A DNA stretch of 64,000 bases from Reticulascus tulasneorum. Lineage: Eukaryota > Ascomycota > Sordariomycetes > Glomerellales > Reticulascaceae. The notes under the pieces are model-generated. The model saw nothing but the letters and a program-made list of their open reading frames with translations. It was not told the DNA's origin and did no database searches. Numbering within the stretch: the stretch's first letter is position 1; every line of letters begins with the position of its first letter. Positions 1 through 13,639 of this stretch are shown here, one piece after another. The stretch lies in the NCBI GenBank assembly GCA_001557505.1, contig LSAX01000009.1, positions 1,426,001 to 1,490,000 on the forward strand, written 5' to 3'. A program made the translations under genes and the position numbers.

Positions 1-1330
1 AGTCCAGCCCGTGGGAATAACTTTTCTGCACACTGTAATCTGCAGGGACACCCAGCTTTTGCGTCAAGCGAATGATGGGATGTTCGAGCAGAGGTGTAAG
101 TGTGGACCGTCAAGGTGATTTGGTTGATGCGATGGATTGGGGGGTGGGCAATGCCGAAGTCGAGGCCGGAGTTTCTCGCGAAACAATGGATCGAATGAAT
201 TAAGGTGTTTGTGGAAACAAAGATGTCATGTCAAAACAAAATAGTGAAATCTCAACAGCAGACCCGCGTGTCGATGGTCATCAAACAGCCAGGAAGGTCT
301 TCGCGATCGCAGTGATGGACAAGCGTGCGACGAAGAGTGTCTGATGTGTCGACGAAAGTCGGGGACGGGGGGCGAGGGAGGGGATGATTTGCCTCTGGGG
401 GGGTCTGGTTGAGATGGGAAGAGAAAGGTATGTGCGGGTTCCGAAGAGGAAGGGGGAGGAGAGGGGAGGAAAGTGGAGAGAATGGAAAAGAGAGAGATGG
501 GAAGAAAATTGGTCTTGAAGAGAGAAGATTTCAGAAGAGTTTGAGAATGGGAGGACGACCTGGGGGTTTAATGATTTTCGAACGGGGACTCTTTGGGACT
601 GAGAGGAGGAGGAAGAGCAGAGAGAGAGTGAGAGTGTGGTTAAAAGAGAGGAAGGGAAAAGCGCAGGGGTGTGAGGGGGGGGGGGTGTGGATGGTGCTGT
701 GTGGTGGCTGCTGGGCCGGGGGGGTGGAAGTGGGAGGAGCAGGGGAAAAGAGTGACCTGATCGAAAAAGAGAGAGAGAGAAAGAAAGAAAGAGAGAGGGG
801 AGGCAGACGGGCCTGGCTTGCTGCTGAGTGTGGGCGTGTGTGTGTGTCTGCTGGAGGTGAGTGGTGGTGGGTGCGCTTGTACCCTGTTCTGGTGGTGGGG
901 ATGGTAGTGCAGCGCAAAAGCGGTAGGGATGGATGGCTGAGAGACAGCGAGGCCGAGAGACAGACAGGCACAGCGAGAGAGAGAGAGAGACAGGTACATG
1001 CGGTAACTATTCTCGTAGCAGTGCCGCACAATGGGCGGAACCAGCACACGCAGGCAGGCAGGCAGGCAAGCAGGCCTTGCGATGGCCAGGGTCCGAATAG
1101 CGGCAATTGTCCCCTCTGGCTCCCCTTTTCCCCTGCCCTTTCCGCGCGGTGCACACACCCACAAACGACAGCGATACACACAGAGAGAGAAGAGGTGCGA
1201 TGGGCGATGGGCCGATTCTGGCTGATAGAGGACCCCGGTCTCGAAAAACGGGTCAATGTCCAAGGGTGGACTGGGTCCGGGAGGACAATGCTTTTCGGCA
1301 CCAAAGGCCAGTTGCCGACGAAATGATGCT
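1..1330. other. G/A-rich non-coding stretch with simple repeats (likely promoter/leader of a gene left of the window)
   Basis: No coding sequence is supportable here. The plus strand is strongly purine-rich (G and A runs) from about 360 to 1000, so the minus strand is a long C/T tract. Long pyrimidine tracts on the coding strand are typical of promoters and 5' leaders of highly regulated genes in filamentous fungi, so this may be the upstream region of a minus-strand gene beginning left of position 1; that is inference. Simple repeats include (GA)n at 769-780 and 975-990, GT-rich sequence near 836-850, and a CAGG/GGCA tetranucleotide run at 1051-1068. Long open frames on both strands (for example 409-1326) are low-complexity by-products of this composition. 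Confidence 0.6.
361..383 (+). other. Canonical G-quadruplex motif
   Basis: Four runs of at least three G are separated by loops of 2, 3 and 1 bases. This fits the standard G3+N1-7 quadruplex pattern on the plus strand; the minus strand would be the matching i-motif. A second, looser G-rich block (several G3 to G11 runs) lies at 664-745. Whether either folds in vivo is unknown. Confidence 0.6.
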
Positions 1331-4300
1331 GCTCTTGAACTCTTGTCTTTAAGCACCCGGAACTATTTCAACTGCACTTGCACTGTTAGATGTGATATCT
1401 GACCCTCTGCTTCTGACCCCTTTCTTCCATTGCTTCGCAGAAGAATAAGTCCTGAAAGGGCGATTTTCAAAGGAAGCATCACGGGTTCGACAGGGTGCTT
1501 GAGCGAGCCCAGCATCAGAATGGCCAGATGCAAAGCACGGAGCACGAAGAAGTGGTGGTCAGGCTGTTGTCATCCCCACCCGGCCGCCCAGGGCGTGTGT
1601 ACAGAACGTGGATGGATGGCCGTGGAACAGGGATGGCTTGGATAGTCAGGACAAGGGGACGGACCAGTACGAGAGGGAAAAACTGGGGGAGAGAGATGCA
1701 GCAGGGAACACACTGAGCTGGCTTGTGGCTTGCTCTAGAATAGAGCAAGAAAACGAGAGTCATTCAACCCGTTGGAACGGCTTCTGGACAGAGTCTCTCC
1801 AGCCGCTACAGCTTGTCGTTGCCCATCCTCTTCCCCGCTCTAGCAGCTTTTCGTCCAAAAATATACACTATCTTCACTTTTCTGCTATGTGTTCGGCGTC
1901 GAAGCACATACCACGGGCACAGGCGTCTGGCGGTTGCTGAGACGGACGCTCTCGTCGTCAGTTTTAGCCCGCTGATTGGGTACACGGCGGAATAGCTTGA
2001 TTCACAATTTCATGCCATAAAAAAAGACACACAATTGAACCGAAAAAGCACCTGTTCCCGGCAGCGCTGGTCGCACCGAACACAGGTACTGGCTGGGATG
2101 ATGTGCCCAACAGAATGGGGCATGATGGGACCGGCCGGGCCCAAGACCTAGCGTGTGCGCTTCCGGGACTTAACTGACTGTCTTTCTGGCTTGTTCGCTT
2201 TCGCTCTCTCAGTGTAAAATAAAAAAAAAGACCCTTGGTCCCAAGATTAATAGCCCGCCCTTTGCTGAGCTTCCAGCGGAAAACGATGCCATGTTTGCTG
2301 GTCACCCACCCATGTTATGGACAGGGTCTGTGGAGCTGTGGTCGGTGGTATGGGGCCCAGAGGTGCCAATGCTAAAGGCAGCGAGGTAGAAGTTACCGTA
2401 GCATTGAATCTCCTGCCGGTGGAGAGCGTTCCTCAACCCCGTTCGAACCCGGCCGGGCCTTCTTCTTTTCCTCCTCTAATCGTTGCTGGGATAGCGGCCC
2501 TTGTTTGTTTAGTTTCCCTCATCACATCACGACCCGGCCTGTTGGTGACACCGAGCGAGGAGGATTCCTAGAAGGGCAATGGCAGCTCGAGCTAGCTGTA
2601 ATTATGAGGCTTCATCGCCGTCGATCGGATCTTCTGTGGGACGCAGGGGCGAGATGATATCTGGAAGAAGAAAAACATCAAAACGTTCAGGTCCATGTGT
2701 ACGGACGTATGCATGTATGAATACCCTCTCTGGTGCATCGTATGAACGTACATGCCGGCATAACTTATGCATGCCGGGGGTGGATATCCACGGAATGGGC
2801 AGAGGCACCAAATGTTAAAGTCATCGTATCTCACGAACTCCCCATTGTTTCTCATGAACATCTGCAGGCACGGTCCTTGTACGTGCCAGTCCCCGCCCTT
2901 CAGCCGAGACCACACAAACCTCTTTGTTTCTCGAGAGAGTATGTATGTACTGTAGCATCTGGTCGCGTTGCGTCCTACGATACGGACTAAAGAAACCTCA
3001 TTTCTCGCAATAAAGGGGCAAATGGCTAGCCAGGAACACAATCTGCATCGAGTCTCCATCGGACAGATGAGATGTTGCTGCAAATCTCCACATGCAATAT
3101 CGCTTGTTCATTTTACATGTACGTCAGCCCGGGCCACTTTCCCAATCTCTGAGATAGAGAGGCAAAAGGTCTGTTCTTGTTCATAAAGTTGCATCTCTCC
3201 TGAGCAGTTGCAGAGTTTGTTTATTTACTCGGAGCCTGCTTTCAGTCCGAGCACACGCAGTTCTGGTCTAGAAACCCTTTGAAAGGATCGGCAATGGCCT
3301 GCTGCCAAGATGCTGACCTGCTGCTTGGGGCAATTCCGATTACGACTTCAATGACAAGTCGTAAGCTCTGTGCGATATGCGATGCTTGTCCATTGCCTCT
3401 TTCTGTGCGTTTACAGCGGCTCATGGCACCGGATGCACAACAAAAGGAGCTGCTCTGCTCTGCTCTGCTGAAGTTCAACGACAGCTCTTCGGCGTTCGCG
3501 AGCAGTAATCCCAGCGCCGGAGATACATCTCCAGCTAAACCCTAAGTCGTCCCGTGATCTTATGATGTTCATAATATAGTGTCCACAATGCAGTGCACTC
3601 CCCACAAACGGCTTGGGATAGCATCATGCCCGCATGGGTTCAAATGCGGTTGAAAGAGAGAGCTGATCGACCGTCAATGGCCGGCCGGCCATGTGGACAT
3701 CAGCCGTTCAAAGTTGAGCCCACAGGTCTGTCAAGCGTCTTTCGCCTTGCCAAGTCAGGCCTCGCCTCAAGCTTAACCTCACAGTAGAAGCTTTGGCATA
3801 GGAAACTTCACCTATATGTTGGACCGTACAAAATACAGTCAGACTCGCATTCGTCATCTCGTGATCCCTCATCGGTACCGTACCGGCAGTTCCCCCCATC
3901 AGTGGGCAGACTGTATTCAATCGCTGCTTTAATCCCAGTCGGAAAGCGACTGAATACGTAGTAGAGAGCAGGCCCAAACTCGGAAAATTGGTGGATGGAG
4001 AGAGAGAGAGAGCGAGCAGGGGCCTTTCGCCAAGGCGCGGACGACTGGCACGCAAACCCCTACCTGCCTACGCCGAATCGACGACCCTGTCAAGATGAAA
4101 CATGCCTGGCGCACTGCTTCAGAAAATAAACTTGAGTGCCAGAATTTCGGCGCTAATCCTCCTTGCTCTACGCCCCCGTACGTCGACGCCCCTCCACCAC
4201 ACTCTTCTCACACGCCCCACGGTTATGCCCCAGCCTCTTTTGCGTTGCGGGACCAAAAAATGTGATTTGTTAAAGACTGGTAAAGACGATGATGGCTGTG

Positions 4301-7300
4301 CATGTCGGGTTGTGATGGAATCGATTGGACGGGTTCTTCGGGCTCGGTGGATGTCTGCACCAATGGGCCCGACCGGCGATGATTCTATGGATGGGAGCTG
4401 GCCGTGTTTGTGCCATTGATTGCTTCTTTGGCGGATGGGTATTCGTACGAAGTTATGCATGTCTTATTTCTTGTCCATATTGGCTGCCCGTCTTGCTTGT
4501 TGTGAATGGAGAACTGCCCACGTAGATAGACCCTCTACTGTGGTTCGACACTCATCGCCCAATACTCTACTACGGAGCCTAGCGTTTGCTAGCTTCTGGG
4601 ATAATTTGTCTTGCTATCTCTATCAGCGACGCGATTTCGCGCTGTCAAAGACCTGGCAATTACATGGATGGCGTTAGGATTGGGGTCTTTGGAAATGATC
4701 TGTCCCCGCTCTGGGAAGAGACCGAGATGGCGCATAACATTAACAGACCTCAGCTGCCCCGGCCGGTCGTCGGCCATAAGACGCTGTTTTATCGGCGGAA
4801 TGAGCAATGCCCCTTCTGCACTCAGCACGGCGATGTCTAAATCTGTAAAATAGCCGGTCCCCAGTGCGAAAATGCAGTTGCCTGTACCGATCAATGATCT
4901 GAACAGGCTCGGCCGATTACGTGTGTGGATAGGGGGCAGCACGGCAGACACGGCCAGAGCTTATGGAAGGGGTTGCAGGTCCGTCAGCGCTGCAAATCTA
5001 CAAGAATAATATGCAAGGTACCAGATCTCGAGCATCACTATGTAGAGATCACAAATCGCCGAACGGCATCGAAGGTGGGGGATTGCCATCCTATCCTCAA
5101 TGGAGTAGGTGGGTGGCTTGTTTGATCACCAGAGCCAGCATACACACATAACCCCGAAGGCTTCTGAAACTTGAAGACCAAGCTGACTAGACTTTTGGTG
5201 GGTGGTGATAATAGTGGGAAGCACCTTGCAAGCCGAGATAGCACCCAGCTGCATATACCGCGTATCTCTCCGGCGGCGGTCAATTGCAACCCCCATTCCT
5301 GCTTGCTTGATCGTCCCGCTACCCTGGTCAAGCTCAGTGCGCGTTCGGTCGGTGAGGCGAGTGATGGTGACCGCACGGCCGGACATCACCCACAGCACTG
5401 GGAGCAACACACGCTCATTCTGTCCCAGTGCGGTGCCCAAGCTGCCCGTGATGGGGCTCGAGCTCTCGTACCTGCGCAAGCGACGGGAACATGGGCACAC
5501 ACAAGAAACCTAGCCAGAAAGGGGACAGAGACTCCGTGACATCGTCCGCCATGGCTGGTGCCATGCTGCAAACACCCTCCGTAATTTTAAATGTTTACGT
5601 GCTCTCGATCCCTTGCTGCTGCAGTAGCAGTAAACATGGGAAAAGCAGGGAAACGGAAAAGGAAGGGCAGGTTTTGTTCAATTTGGCTGCCGTGGCTCTT
5701 CCTCGTCTCCTGACAGGTGCATTTTTGAGTCGCGTTCTGGTCGCGCGTGTACTGGAGCCAGCCACTACAAGATCTAGGTCATTTGCAGTAATGCAAATTC
5801 CGAGTGTGCTATTTCGGGCTGGGCGAAATTAGGGAACTCAAGAGGCAGAACGCCGAAGCCATGCGATCTCACTGCGTAGATGCGGTGGAGTATGGCAGCG
5901 TTACGCTTGCCTTCTCGGAGCCGTCTCGACCAAGCAAAGCCAGCGACTGTTGAATTTTCGTAAAAGATTTTTGCAGTTCCGTCATCCATTCGGCCTCGCT
6001 GCCCGTGACCTCTTCTTAGTCCATGGGCATGCGTTGCCATGCCGCCATTCGCCATGCCTTCGAAGCGACTCGGCTGGCTCAAGCCATGTCCTGCTCTAGA
6101 CGTTCCTAGTGGTCCGTTTCAGAATAGAACCCTTCCCAAAATTAGGCTAAGACCAGCCCGCGGCAGCCAATGAGACGCCTGAAGAGCTCTCCCTGCAGGC
6201 GATACGCACAAGGGACCAGCTCCACAGGCCCCTGATTGGCCCCCTCAGAATTCGGGATCCGCAATCGTGGTCGTCTTCATGCCCCCAATTCCCGCTGGTC
6301 GAGACGGCCGTGGCCCGGCTGTCCAGGACAGAAATAGCACTCGACAAGCAAGTCGCCTGTGCTGTGGCTGCAAGACAGGACTGACTACGTAAAATACCTG
6401 CCCTTCATGGGAGGTGATGTCCGGTGTCCTCCGTATGGACAATGCCCACAGTGATGGTGGAGCGGCAGCAAGATCGGGTTGCAGTGTGGCGGCCTGTATG
6501 TACATACTTTCTTCGTACAGCCGTTCCTTCGATTGTGCCTGGCGGTTCTCTTAGATTGCACTCTCTTCTGTATTCAACTCAAGATCGGTAGGCGATCCAT
6601 CTATCCCTAGGTGCCTGCCGCGGGGGAAGGCGGCCACGAGTAGGGTCGTCAACTTGACGCTGTTCTTGGATTTGTCGAAGAAACCAAACCAGAAACATCG
6701 TGATGATGCCGCCCTGCCTGCATGACGAAGAAACAGAAAGCTGACCATCAAGCCAATCGTAGCAGGAATCATCCTAGCGAAGGCATGGTCAACGAGGACT
6801 TCTCGCGATAAGATGAAACTTAGTCCACAAGACAAGCCTCTTAGCACAGCGGCAGTCGAGCAGCAGGAGCCAGCGTGTTCGCTGCTTGCTGCCTCTACTG
6901 GCTGAGTTGCGGGATGCCGTGATAGCGCCGGCCGTGCTGGGGAAGATCTCGCGTATCCCGTCCACAGTGGAGAACATGCGATGGACCAAAGCAGAGAGAA
7001 AATCCTGAAACAGCAAGGTGGGAGAGAGAGGCCGATCTTCTTTTTTTTTTTTCGTGAACATGCCCGAGTTGAAACAATGACAACTCTCCATCTCTGGCTG
7101 GTGATGGGCAGAACTACGTCAATGCTTGCTCGTTGATGAATCCTCCCATTGGTGTGCCCGAGTCTTGCATGAACCCGAAGTCTCTGGCGGTGTTCTCCAA
7201 AAAAGCAATGGCATCTTCGAGGTCCACCACCCACCCACTCGCTCCACAACAATGCCTACCTACACCTGTGATTACTCGTTGAAAAGTATGTCAGAGTGCG

Positions 7301-10300
7301 ACGTCGTTGCTTTTCCCACTCGAATTCTGCAGGCTGAAGCCCTGTTCACGGGGCTGGCAAGTGTGCTAAAGCCCCAATGTTGTGCAGCATCCGAAACAAG
7401 CGGACGGGGCGGGTTTTCAGGTACATGAAACGCGAGCGGAGGAGGACTGAAGGGGGGTTATCACATTCTCCTGCTTCCTTCCAGAAGAACATGAGGCAAC
7501 GGCCCATCTCTTTAGGTAAGCGTTTCGACCTCTCCTATCGGCCGCCGCTTGCGATTGCGACCCTGCCGCTTGGGGGGTCTGGGGCTAATTGCACACGCAC
7601 CCGGACCTGCCTTTTCTCGAGTAGGATCCCGAACGAGCAGAGTCCATGCGTGGGTGCGTGCTTCCGGCGTGTTGGCTGCTGTGCTGTGCCATAGCTGACG
7701 ATTGTGGCAAGCCGGGGATTGACGAAGGAGGCGAGGAGGAAGCATGGACGACGGGTCGGCTGGTAAAGAGGTGGCGACTGGCAAAAGAAGCACAACGACC
7801 GCCGTCATCACGAATCCTAGCCTCACGCCGTGTATCCCTGGGTGGCACGAGCGGATGTTCCTCGTGGTTCCTTCTCTTTTAGGGCAGCTGGGCTCTCTTA
7901 GGATCAGCCAAATATCCAGGGAGGACCCAACAACGACAGGTTGATGGGGCGAGCAGCTTGAAGTCGAATTATGCCAGTGTGCTTCGGATGGACTAACTCC
8001 TTTTCTCCCTTTTACTGTGGGGAACGATCCAACCAACCCAAGTACGTATTATCAAACCAAAAAATCATACCAAAGGCTGAATTAGGTTCTGCGCACACCT
8101 CGGCATTTGATATTGCTTGCAGGATTTGATCCGTATTAGTTGGCCGGATGGTAGCTGGCCAGTGCTGCGAAATGCAATAACCAAAAACCCAGGTTCATAG
8201 CTCGAATTCACCAAATTCTTTTGTCCCTCCTTCTCACTATGTGATATACTTCGTTGTCTACGAAGGTTCAGCCATTGCCCATCGGGTATGTTTCAACATT
8301 CAAGACCATATGTTTCGGCACTCTCTCATGGCACCAAAGAATGAGAGAGGATCGTTGCCTTGAATGTCCGCTAGGTCGCTGTTCCTGCAAGAGGGGATCA
8401 CATCGCCCTCGGGTGTGCTTTGACTAGGCGTTTGCTGCTGTGCCCAGCTGCGAATGCCACCTAAGGCGACATCTGAAACAGTGACAGTCGACTGTCTATT
8501 TTTCCATCATTGGCAAATGCGCTCTGTGCTTCCTCGCGTTACCAGCCCAATGGTTACTCGCTTCACACCTGGATGCCACTTCTCACATCGCTGCTCATGA
8601 CACAGACTGGTCTCCCCGATGGATTGCCCTAGAGGATCGCTTGGGTGGCTTTTTGGCCCTCGTTCCTTTTTTCCCTGGAATCTTGACATAGTCCGCTGAT
8701 CTGTTCACACCCTCAAGTCTGCCTTAGCCCGATCACGAACTGGCCGAGTGCATTCCCTTCAGGCTATTCCTTGTCATGCACTCGCTTGTTCCTGGACCGC
8801 CTCCCAAGTCTCCACCCGAGCAGGGCGTCTTTCGCCATCCCAATCCGATCGACCAAGCCCAGCCCTTCCAGATCGAAGTGCTCGGCCTCGCCCCGCCGTT
8901 GCCCTGGACGAGATCGGCTTCTGAAACCGCAGCTCCCTTCCCATTGCCTTCCAGACGGCACGCCCCAACAACAATCAGTGGCGCACCTGTCCTTGAGGCA
9001 TAAAGATCAAAGGCGCTCAGACCCTGGACCAGCAGCCAGTCAAGCAGGGAACTCAGGGAGACGGGGCAGTCGTCCGGTAGGCTAGAGGGCCCAGAACAGG
9101 TCCCACCAGCTGCGATCCCGACTTGCCGTTTCCTCCGAAAGGCGAGAATGCATGACTCTGTGAGCGGGACTGCTGGAGGGGAATCCTTGCCGAGTTTTCA
9201 TGCCTCTACAGGCAGTTGGCCGTTGTTCTTTGCCCGCCAAGTGGCAAGGCTAGTCGATCTCTGAAGCCAAGCACTGTCTCCATGACTAAGGATGATGATG
9301 CGCAAGCGTGTGTCTGTCTGGAAATGTCTTTGTTGGGCAGCCTTTCTGATAAGCCATGATTACCCCCGGCCTCAAGATGCTGCCTGAGCAGCCCTGGCAT
9401 TGAGGTCATGATCTGGCCTGGTCCCAGCAAACATGACTCTTGCCTGGATGCATGACGTACAACGACTTGTTGGGTCATGTCCCTTGGCATTACACATGAA
9501 TAGATGTGTCGGAGGAGACAAGAGTATCAATATTTGGGAAGCTCCTGAGTCGACCATTGCCACGTTGACAACGTATAGTGAACAGGGGCTACTTTTATCC
9601 CCATACTGATTAGCAAGGGCTTACATCGTAAGGCTGTGCTACGTTGTAATCGTGTGATCTAATTCAAGACCACCAAGATGGATGTAGTTGGTGAGCGTCG
9701 GGGTTCAATAGTGCAGATAGCCATACAATTATTACTTTGAACGCCAGATCATTCCCCTGAATACTCCCAGTAGTGCTCATCGTCAGCCATCAATGACAGC
9801 TTGATTAGATCACTTGTATACAAACTTGCGTTATGGATATTGCACGATGAATGATAGACGTTCCATGCAAAGATACTAATAAGCATGCTCTTGTCAAGTC
9901 TCGCTGAATGGAAGCCTGCGGCCGTATGCGAATGCAACGCCTTTTCAGTATCATATTTGCATTTCCGTTCCAATAGTAGTAATCGAGCATGATTAGAAGG
10001 CATACTGATCTCTGCCTAAGTCGAGATATAGTTCTATTAAACTCTGTCATGATATCCTCTGAGATGTATAGTTGATCGAGAAGTAACGTTTCGTGTATTT
10101 GATTGTCGGTTGGCTGTTGAGAACCTAGAATCGACTCCCTTCTTACAAGCAGGCCTCTCTCGATGATGAGCCATAGGTTCATCAAAGTTTAAAGAGTCAG
10201 TCGACAGATATATGTGAGTATAACAGCTTGTCAGTCTGCCCATGGAAGCGTGTGGTAGTCCACTGAGGTTAAATCGAGCCACGGGTTCTTGTGCTTGGTC

Positions 10301-11367
10301 TTCGTGAGAGCCTCCTTTCTGGGACATCCCATCAAGTTGTAATGACACAAGTCCATACGACAAATCACTGGACCCTTGAGGCAGGCTCACGGTAACAAGT
10401 AGCACTTCACTACATTCGAGGCCGTATGAGCCAATGCTATCGGCAACCAAGTTACCGATCACGATTCATAAGTTCACTCGCAGTCGCGCAACAATCCCAA
10501 ACCGCACGCCGACAGACTTGTCTCCACCCGCAAGATGTCTTCAATACTCGACTCACGGCGTCCACAAGTCCCACAAACACCCATTATCTCAGCCGCAAGA
10601 CATGGCTCCCACACCATACATCACGAACCCGCAATATCTCACTCATCCAGCGCCCCCCGACTGACCACCCCCTCATCATCCACCAACCAAAGTTGAAGTC
10701 GAAATACGCTTCCCGCCCATCAGCAAGCACCCGAACCAATATCTCATACCTCTTACCCATCACTCCGCAACCCAGTAGCCACTCCTTCATGTTGCTCCAT
10801 ACCCGCCCGCGTCCCGGGCGTCGCACAACCGCGAGGCGCAAGCTGCAACTCTCCGTCCTGGCGGATGTCTCGTGCTACCCATGCTGCCCAATGAATCCGC
10901 AACACGCCCGTTAATCTAATCAGCGCCATATTTAGTAGCGGCACGTTCGGAGTGCATGGAATGACGATGACAAAGTGCTGATGAAAGGTGATATAGGAGC
11001 TGGATGAGTAGTTGTCTTTTCTAGTGGCGCTTTATGCCAGCCCAAGATCCAACACTGGAAAACCAGTAGACCATGGCAGGATGGAGAAATTATCAAGTAG
11101 GACAATGATACACAGAAGCGCAGCTACCTAGCTTGGGCATGAACCGTAAATGGCGGGAAATCAGCAGTCCGAGCTAAGTGAGAGTATCAGGAGGACCTCG
11201 CCGAGCCTCACCATCAAACACACCAAGAATAGTCAGGCGCAAAATCATGGCTTATTCGTTACCGAGATGTTGTCGCAACATCAAATACACAGTCCAACAA
11301 AGCAAGAGCTCACTATCCTTCCCTCTCACTTTTCCAATACTCCGTCCCGCCGCCAGCCTGGATATCG
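1331..11367. other. About 10 kb with no supportable gene
   Basis: Six-frame reading finds only short open frames without recognisable domains, consistent start context or splice-linked continuation. Local features are simple: an A-rich run near 2218-2230, four tandem TGCTC-type pentamers at 3451-3470, a GA run near 3996-4013, a T12 tract at 7041-7052, and a G-poor, C/A-rich block at about 10,480-10,910. The last few hundred bases before 11,368 are the 3' flank of the coronin gene. Unannotated non-coding RNAs, species-specific short genes or decayed sequences cannot be excluded by eye. Confidence 0.5.
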
Positions 11368-13639
11368 CTAAGACCTCGCAGCCTCCAGCTCTAGCTCCAA
11401 CTGTCTAATACGCTCGCTCTGGTCCTGTGAGCCAGGGGAACCAACTTTCCTCTTGAGGCTGTCCACCTCAGATGCTAGCTGCCCAATCTTGTCATTTTGT
11501 GCGCTAATGATCTTCGTCTGCTGCTCTAGTAGCTGCTTGATCTGCTGCAGTGACGACTCTACTCCGCCCGATGAGGTAGATGTTGGGTTTGATACGCTTG
11601 CCGCGGGTGGAGGGGTGAATGTTGGCTTGACTGGTGAGGCTGGCTTGGCTTGCACTGGGGGCGTGGCCTTGATGGGAGAAGGAGGCCGCGCTTCCGTCTT
11701 GACAGGCACCGCCGATCGTTGCGGGGGTCTAGAGACCTCTTCGAAGCTTGAGGTTTCATCGTCGTCGTCCTCTTCGTCCTCTTCAGTGTCCTTAAATCTA
11801 GATGCCATATTGGAGATGGATGCCTTCTGATCAGTCATGGATGGCGGGGGAGATCGTGTCACCGGTGCGGCCTTGGGCTCAGGCTCCTTCTTGGGAGCAG
11901 GCTTCGCAGCAGGAGGAGGAGAGGAAACAACGGCAGCAGGAGGTTTGTAGTCTGAAGGGACCTCCTTCGGCGCATTACCATCGTATACGCTCTCGAGATC
12001 GAGTTTCGCGGGGATGCCATCCTTTCCGTCAATCCACTCTTTTGCACTCACGGCTGACTTAAGGCCAATTGCTGGTGGGAAGATGTCGGCCTGGAATGTC
12101 TCGGCTCTCCGAGGCACAGTAAAAGAGATAGGCTCGATGTACGAATCGTTGACAGTCTTGTATGCTCTCATCACCTCATTTTCATGAACCTGCGGACAGT
12201 TAGATATCTTGAGAATCGGGTTTCATAATGGCATTAGGATCATATGACTTACGTTGACTCCACGTCTTGGAAGGAAGGCAATGCCTCTTTGCGGCTCTGC
12301 GGACTTGTATTCCGTCAAGAACTCAAACTTGTCGTTCTCATACTCGAAATACCGAATATTGCCGTCACTGTCGACTTTATTAGAATGCGATTAGGGGTCA
12401 TGGGCAATCTCGCAGAGACTTACCCCTTGCCAGCAAGATACAAGCAGTTCGAGCCATCATCTAGACAGGCATGTTAGCAATGCTGTCGAATAGCTTGATG
12501 ATTAGTCGCTTACCCCAGAAAGGCATGCAAACACCAGAGATGGAATCCAACATGGTGAAGCCGCCAATCGGCTCACTTGTACCAGGCTCCCACAGAGCTA
12601 TTTGCCGTTCGCTCATTCGTGAGAAACCAGTCGTCGCGATACGGTTGTGCTCGCCCATCCAAACAGCTCTGCTGTTCTTGGCGCCGAGGTGGCCGGGCCC
12701 CTCGTGAGCAGGTCTCTCTTGTCGCACATCCCACACTCGTATCTTTTTGTCTCTTGACGTCGTTACCATTTGCGAGCCATTGGCACTCCACGATAGACTT
12801 TGTACAATGTCCCCATGCTTCAACGTGTGGCTCGACTGTCCGGTACCGATGTCCCACAGCTTGATCGTGAAGTCGCCGGAGGCGGAGGCAAGGATGTTCT
12901 CGGCTGCGGGGTTAAACAGGACCTGTCCAACTTTCCTGGGAGTTCGTTAGCGTATGCGCCATGCCTGTACCGAACCAAAGATTATACCTCGAGTGTCCGC
13001 TCAACTTGCTCACGGGGGAGACGTCTGAGGGCTCCTCCGCATCCGTGTATAGTGTGAACCCTTGAGGCACCTCCCATATAAAGACCTTTCCATCTTCTGA
13101 CGCAGAAGCGATGATGCGGTCATTGAAAGGATTCCTGGGCGAAAGGCGTCAGCGGTGTCGCGAGGAACGCTCCGGGGAGGTAGGGAGGTAGGGAGAGCAT
13201 CATACCAGTCGGTATCCAGGACAGTAGCCGTGTGACCACGAAACAAGGGGATTTGATCAGGCACCTTTCCCTTCTCGCCCAGAGGGATGACAGCAAAGGC
13301 GCCGCCACCGCCCGAATCCCAATTGACCGAGAGGTAGTCGGGGTTGACCTAGTGGTGGGTTGGGTTCAGCATCTGTATGTAACCCGGTCTTCCCATCTCG
13401 AGCATAATCCCCTACCTTCACCAAATTGGTATCCCAAGCATTTCGACTGATATGGAGGTTATCGTAGCAAAATTCCTTCCTCGTGGGCTTGCCAAAGACG
13501 TGTCCTGTGAGAGGCGTCAGCAATGACTCGGGACCAGGGAGCGCAGTGCGGTGGGCTGGGGAGTGCGGGTTTGCGACAGCAGTCAGCCTTTTGGAGCACA
13601 CTCACGATATTTCGACGCACGCACAAAGCGGCCGGCCAT
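11368..13639 (-). CDS. crn1: Coronin (actin-binding WD40 protein)
   Basis: Coronin binds F-actin and Arp2/3 and regulates cortical actin patches and endocytosis. Eight exons on the minus strand join in frame: 13639-13606, 13504-13416, 13348-13206, 13134-12988, 12935-12514, 12460-12424, 12367-12253, 12189-11368, giving 602 residues (yeast Crn1 is of similar size). The N-terminus MAGRFVRASKYRHVFGKP is the conserved coronin opening and fixes the start. WD repeats occupy roughly residues 70-300, followed by the coronin-specific domain containing EPISFTVPRRAETFQ-type sequence. A Pro/Ala/Ser-rich linker with an acidic EEDEEDDDDE patch comes next, and a C-terminal coiled coil over about the last 45 residues (LLEQQTKI...LELELEAARS), expected to oligomerise. 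Introns are 52-101 nt. It is the first of eight same-strand genes. Identification is firm; splice sites are hand-derived. Confidence 0.95.

Noticed and set aside
409..1356. Long open frames on both strands (305, 257 and 238 codons)
   Set aside because: They are products of the purine/pyrimidine bias and simple repeats; the peptides are Arg/Glu/Gly or Ser/Pro/Leu low-complexity with no domain.
6551..7252. 233-codon minus-strand frame
   Set aside because: No recognisable domain, runs through a T12 tract (poly-Lys), and overlapping frames on the same strand are equally open.
7512..8036. 174-codon minus-strand frame with a hydrophobic segment
   Set aside because: The hydrophobic stretch lies mid-frame, not at the N-terminus, and nothing else supports coding.
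10426..10914. 162-codon plus-strand frame in the C/A-rich block
   Set aside because: Composition bias (G-poor) explains the open frame; no domain and no splice-linked partner.
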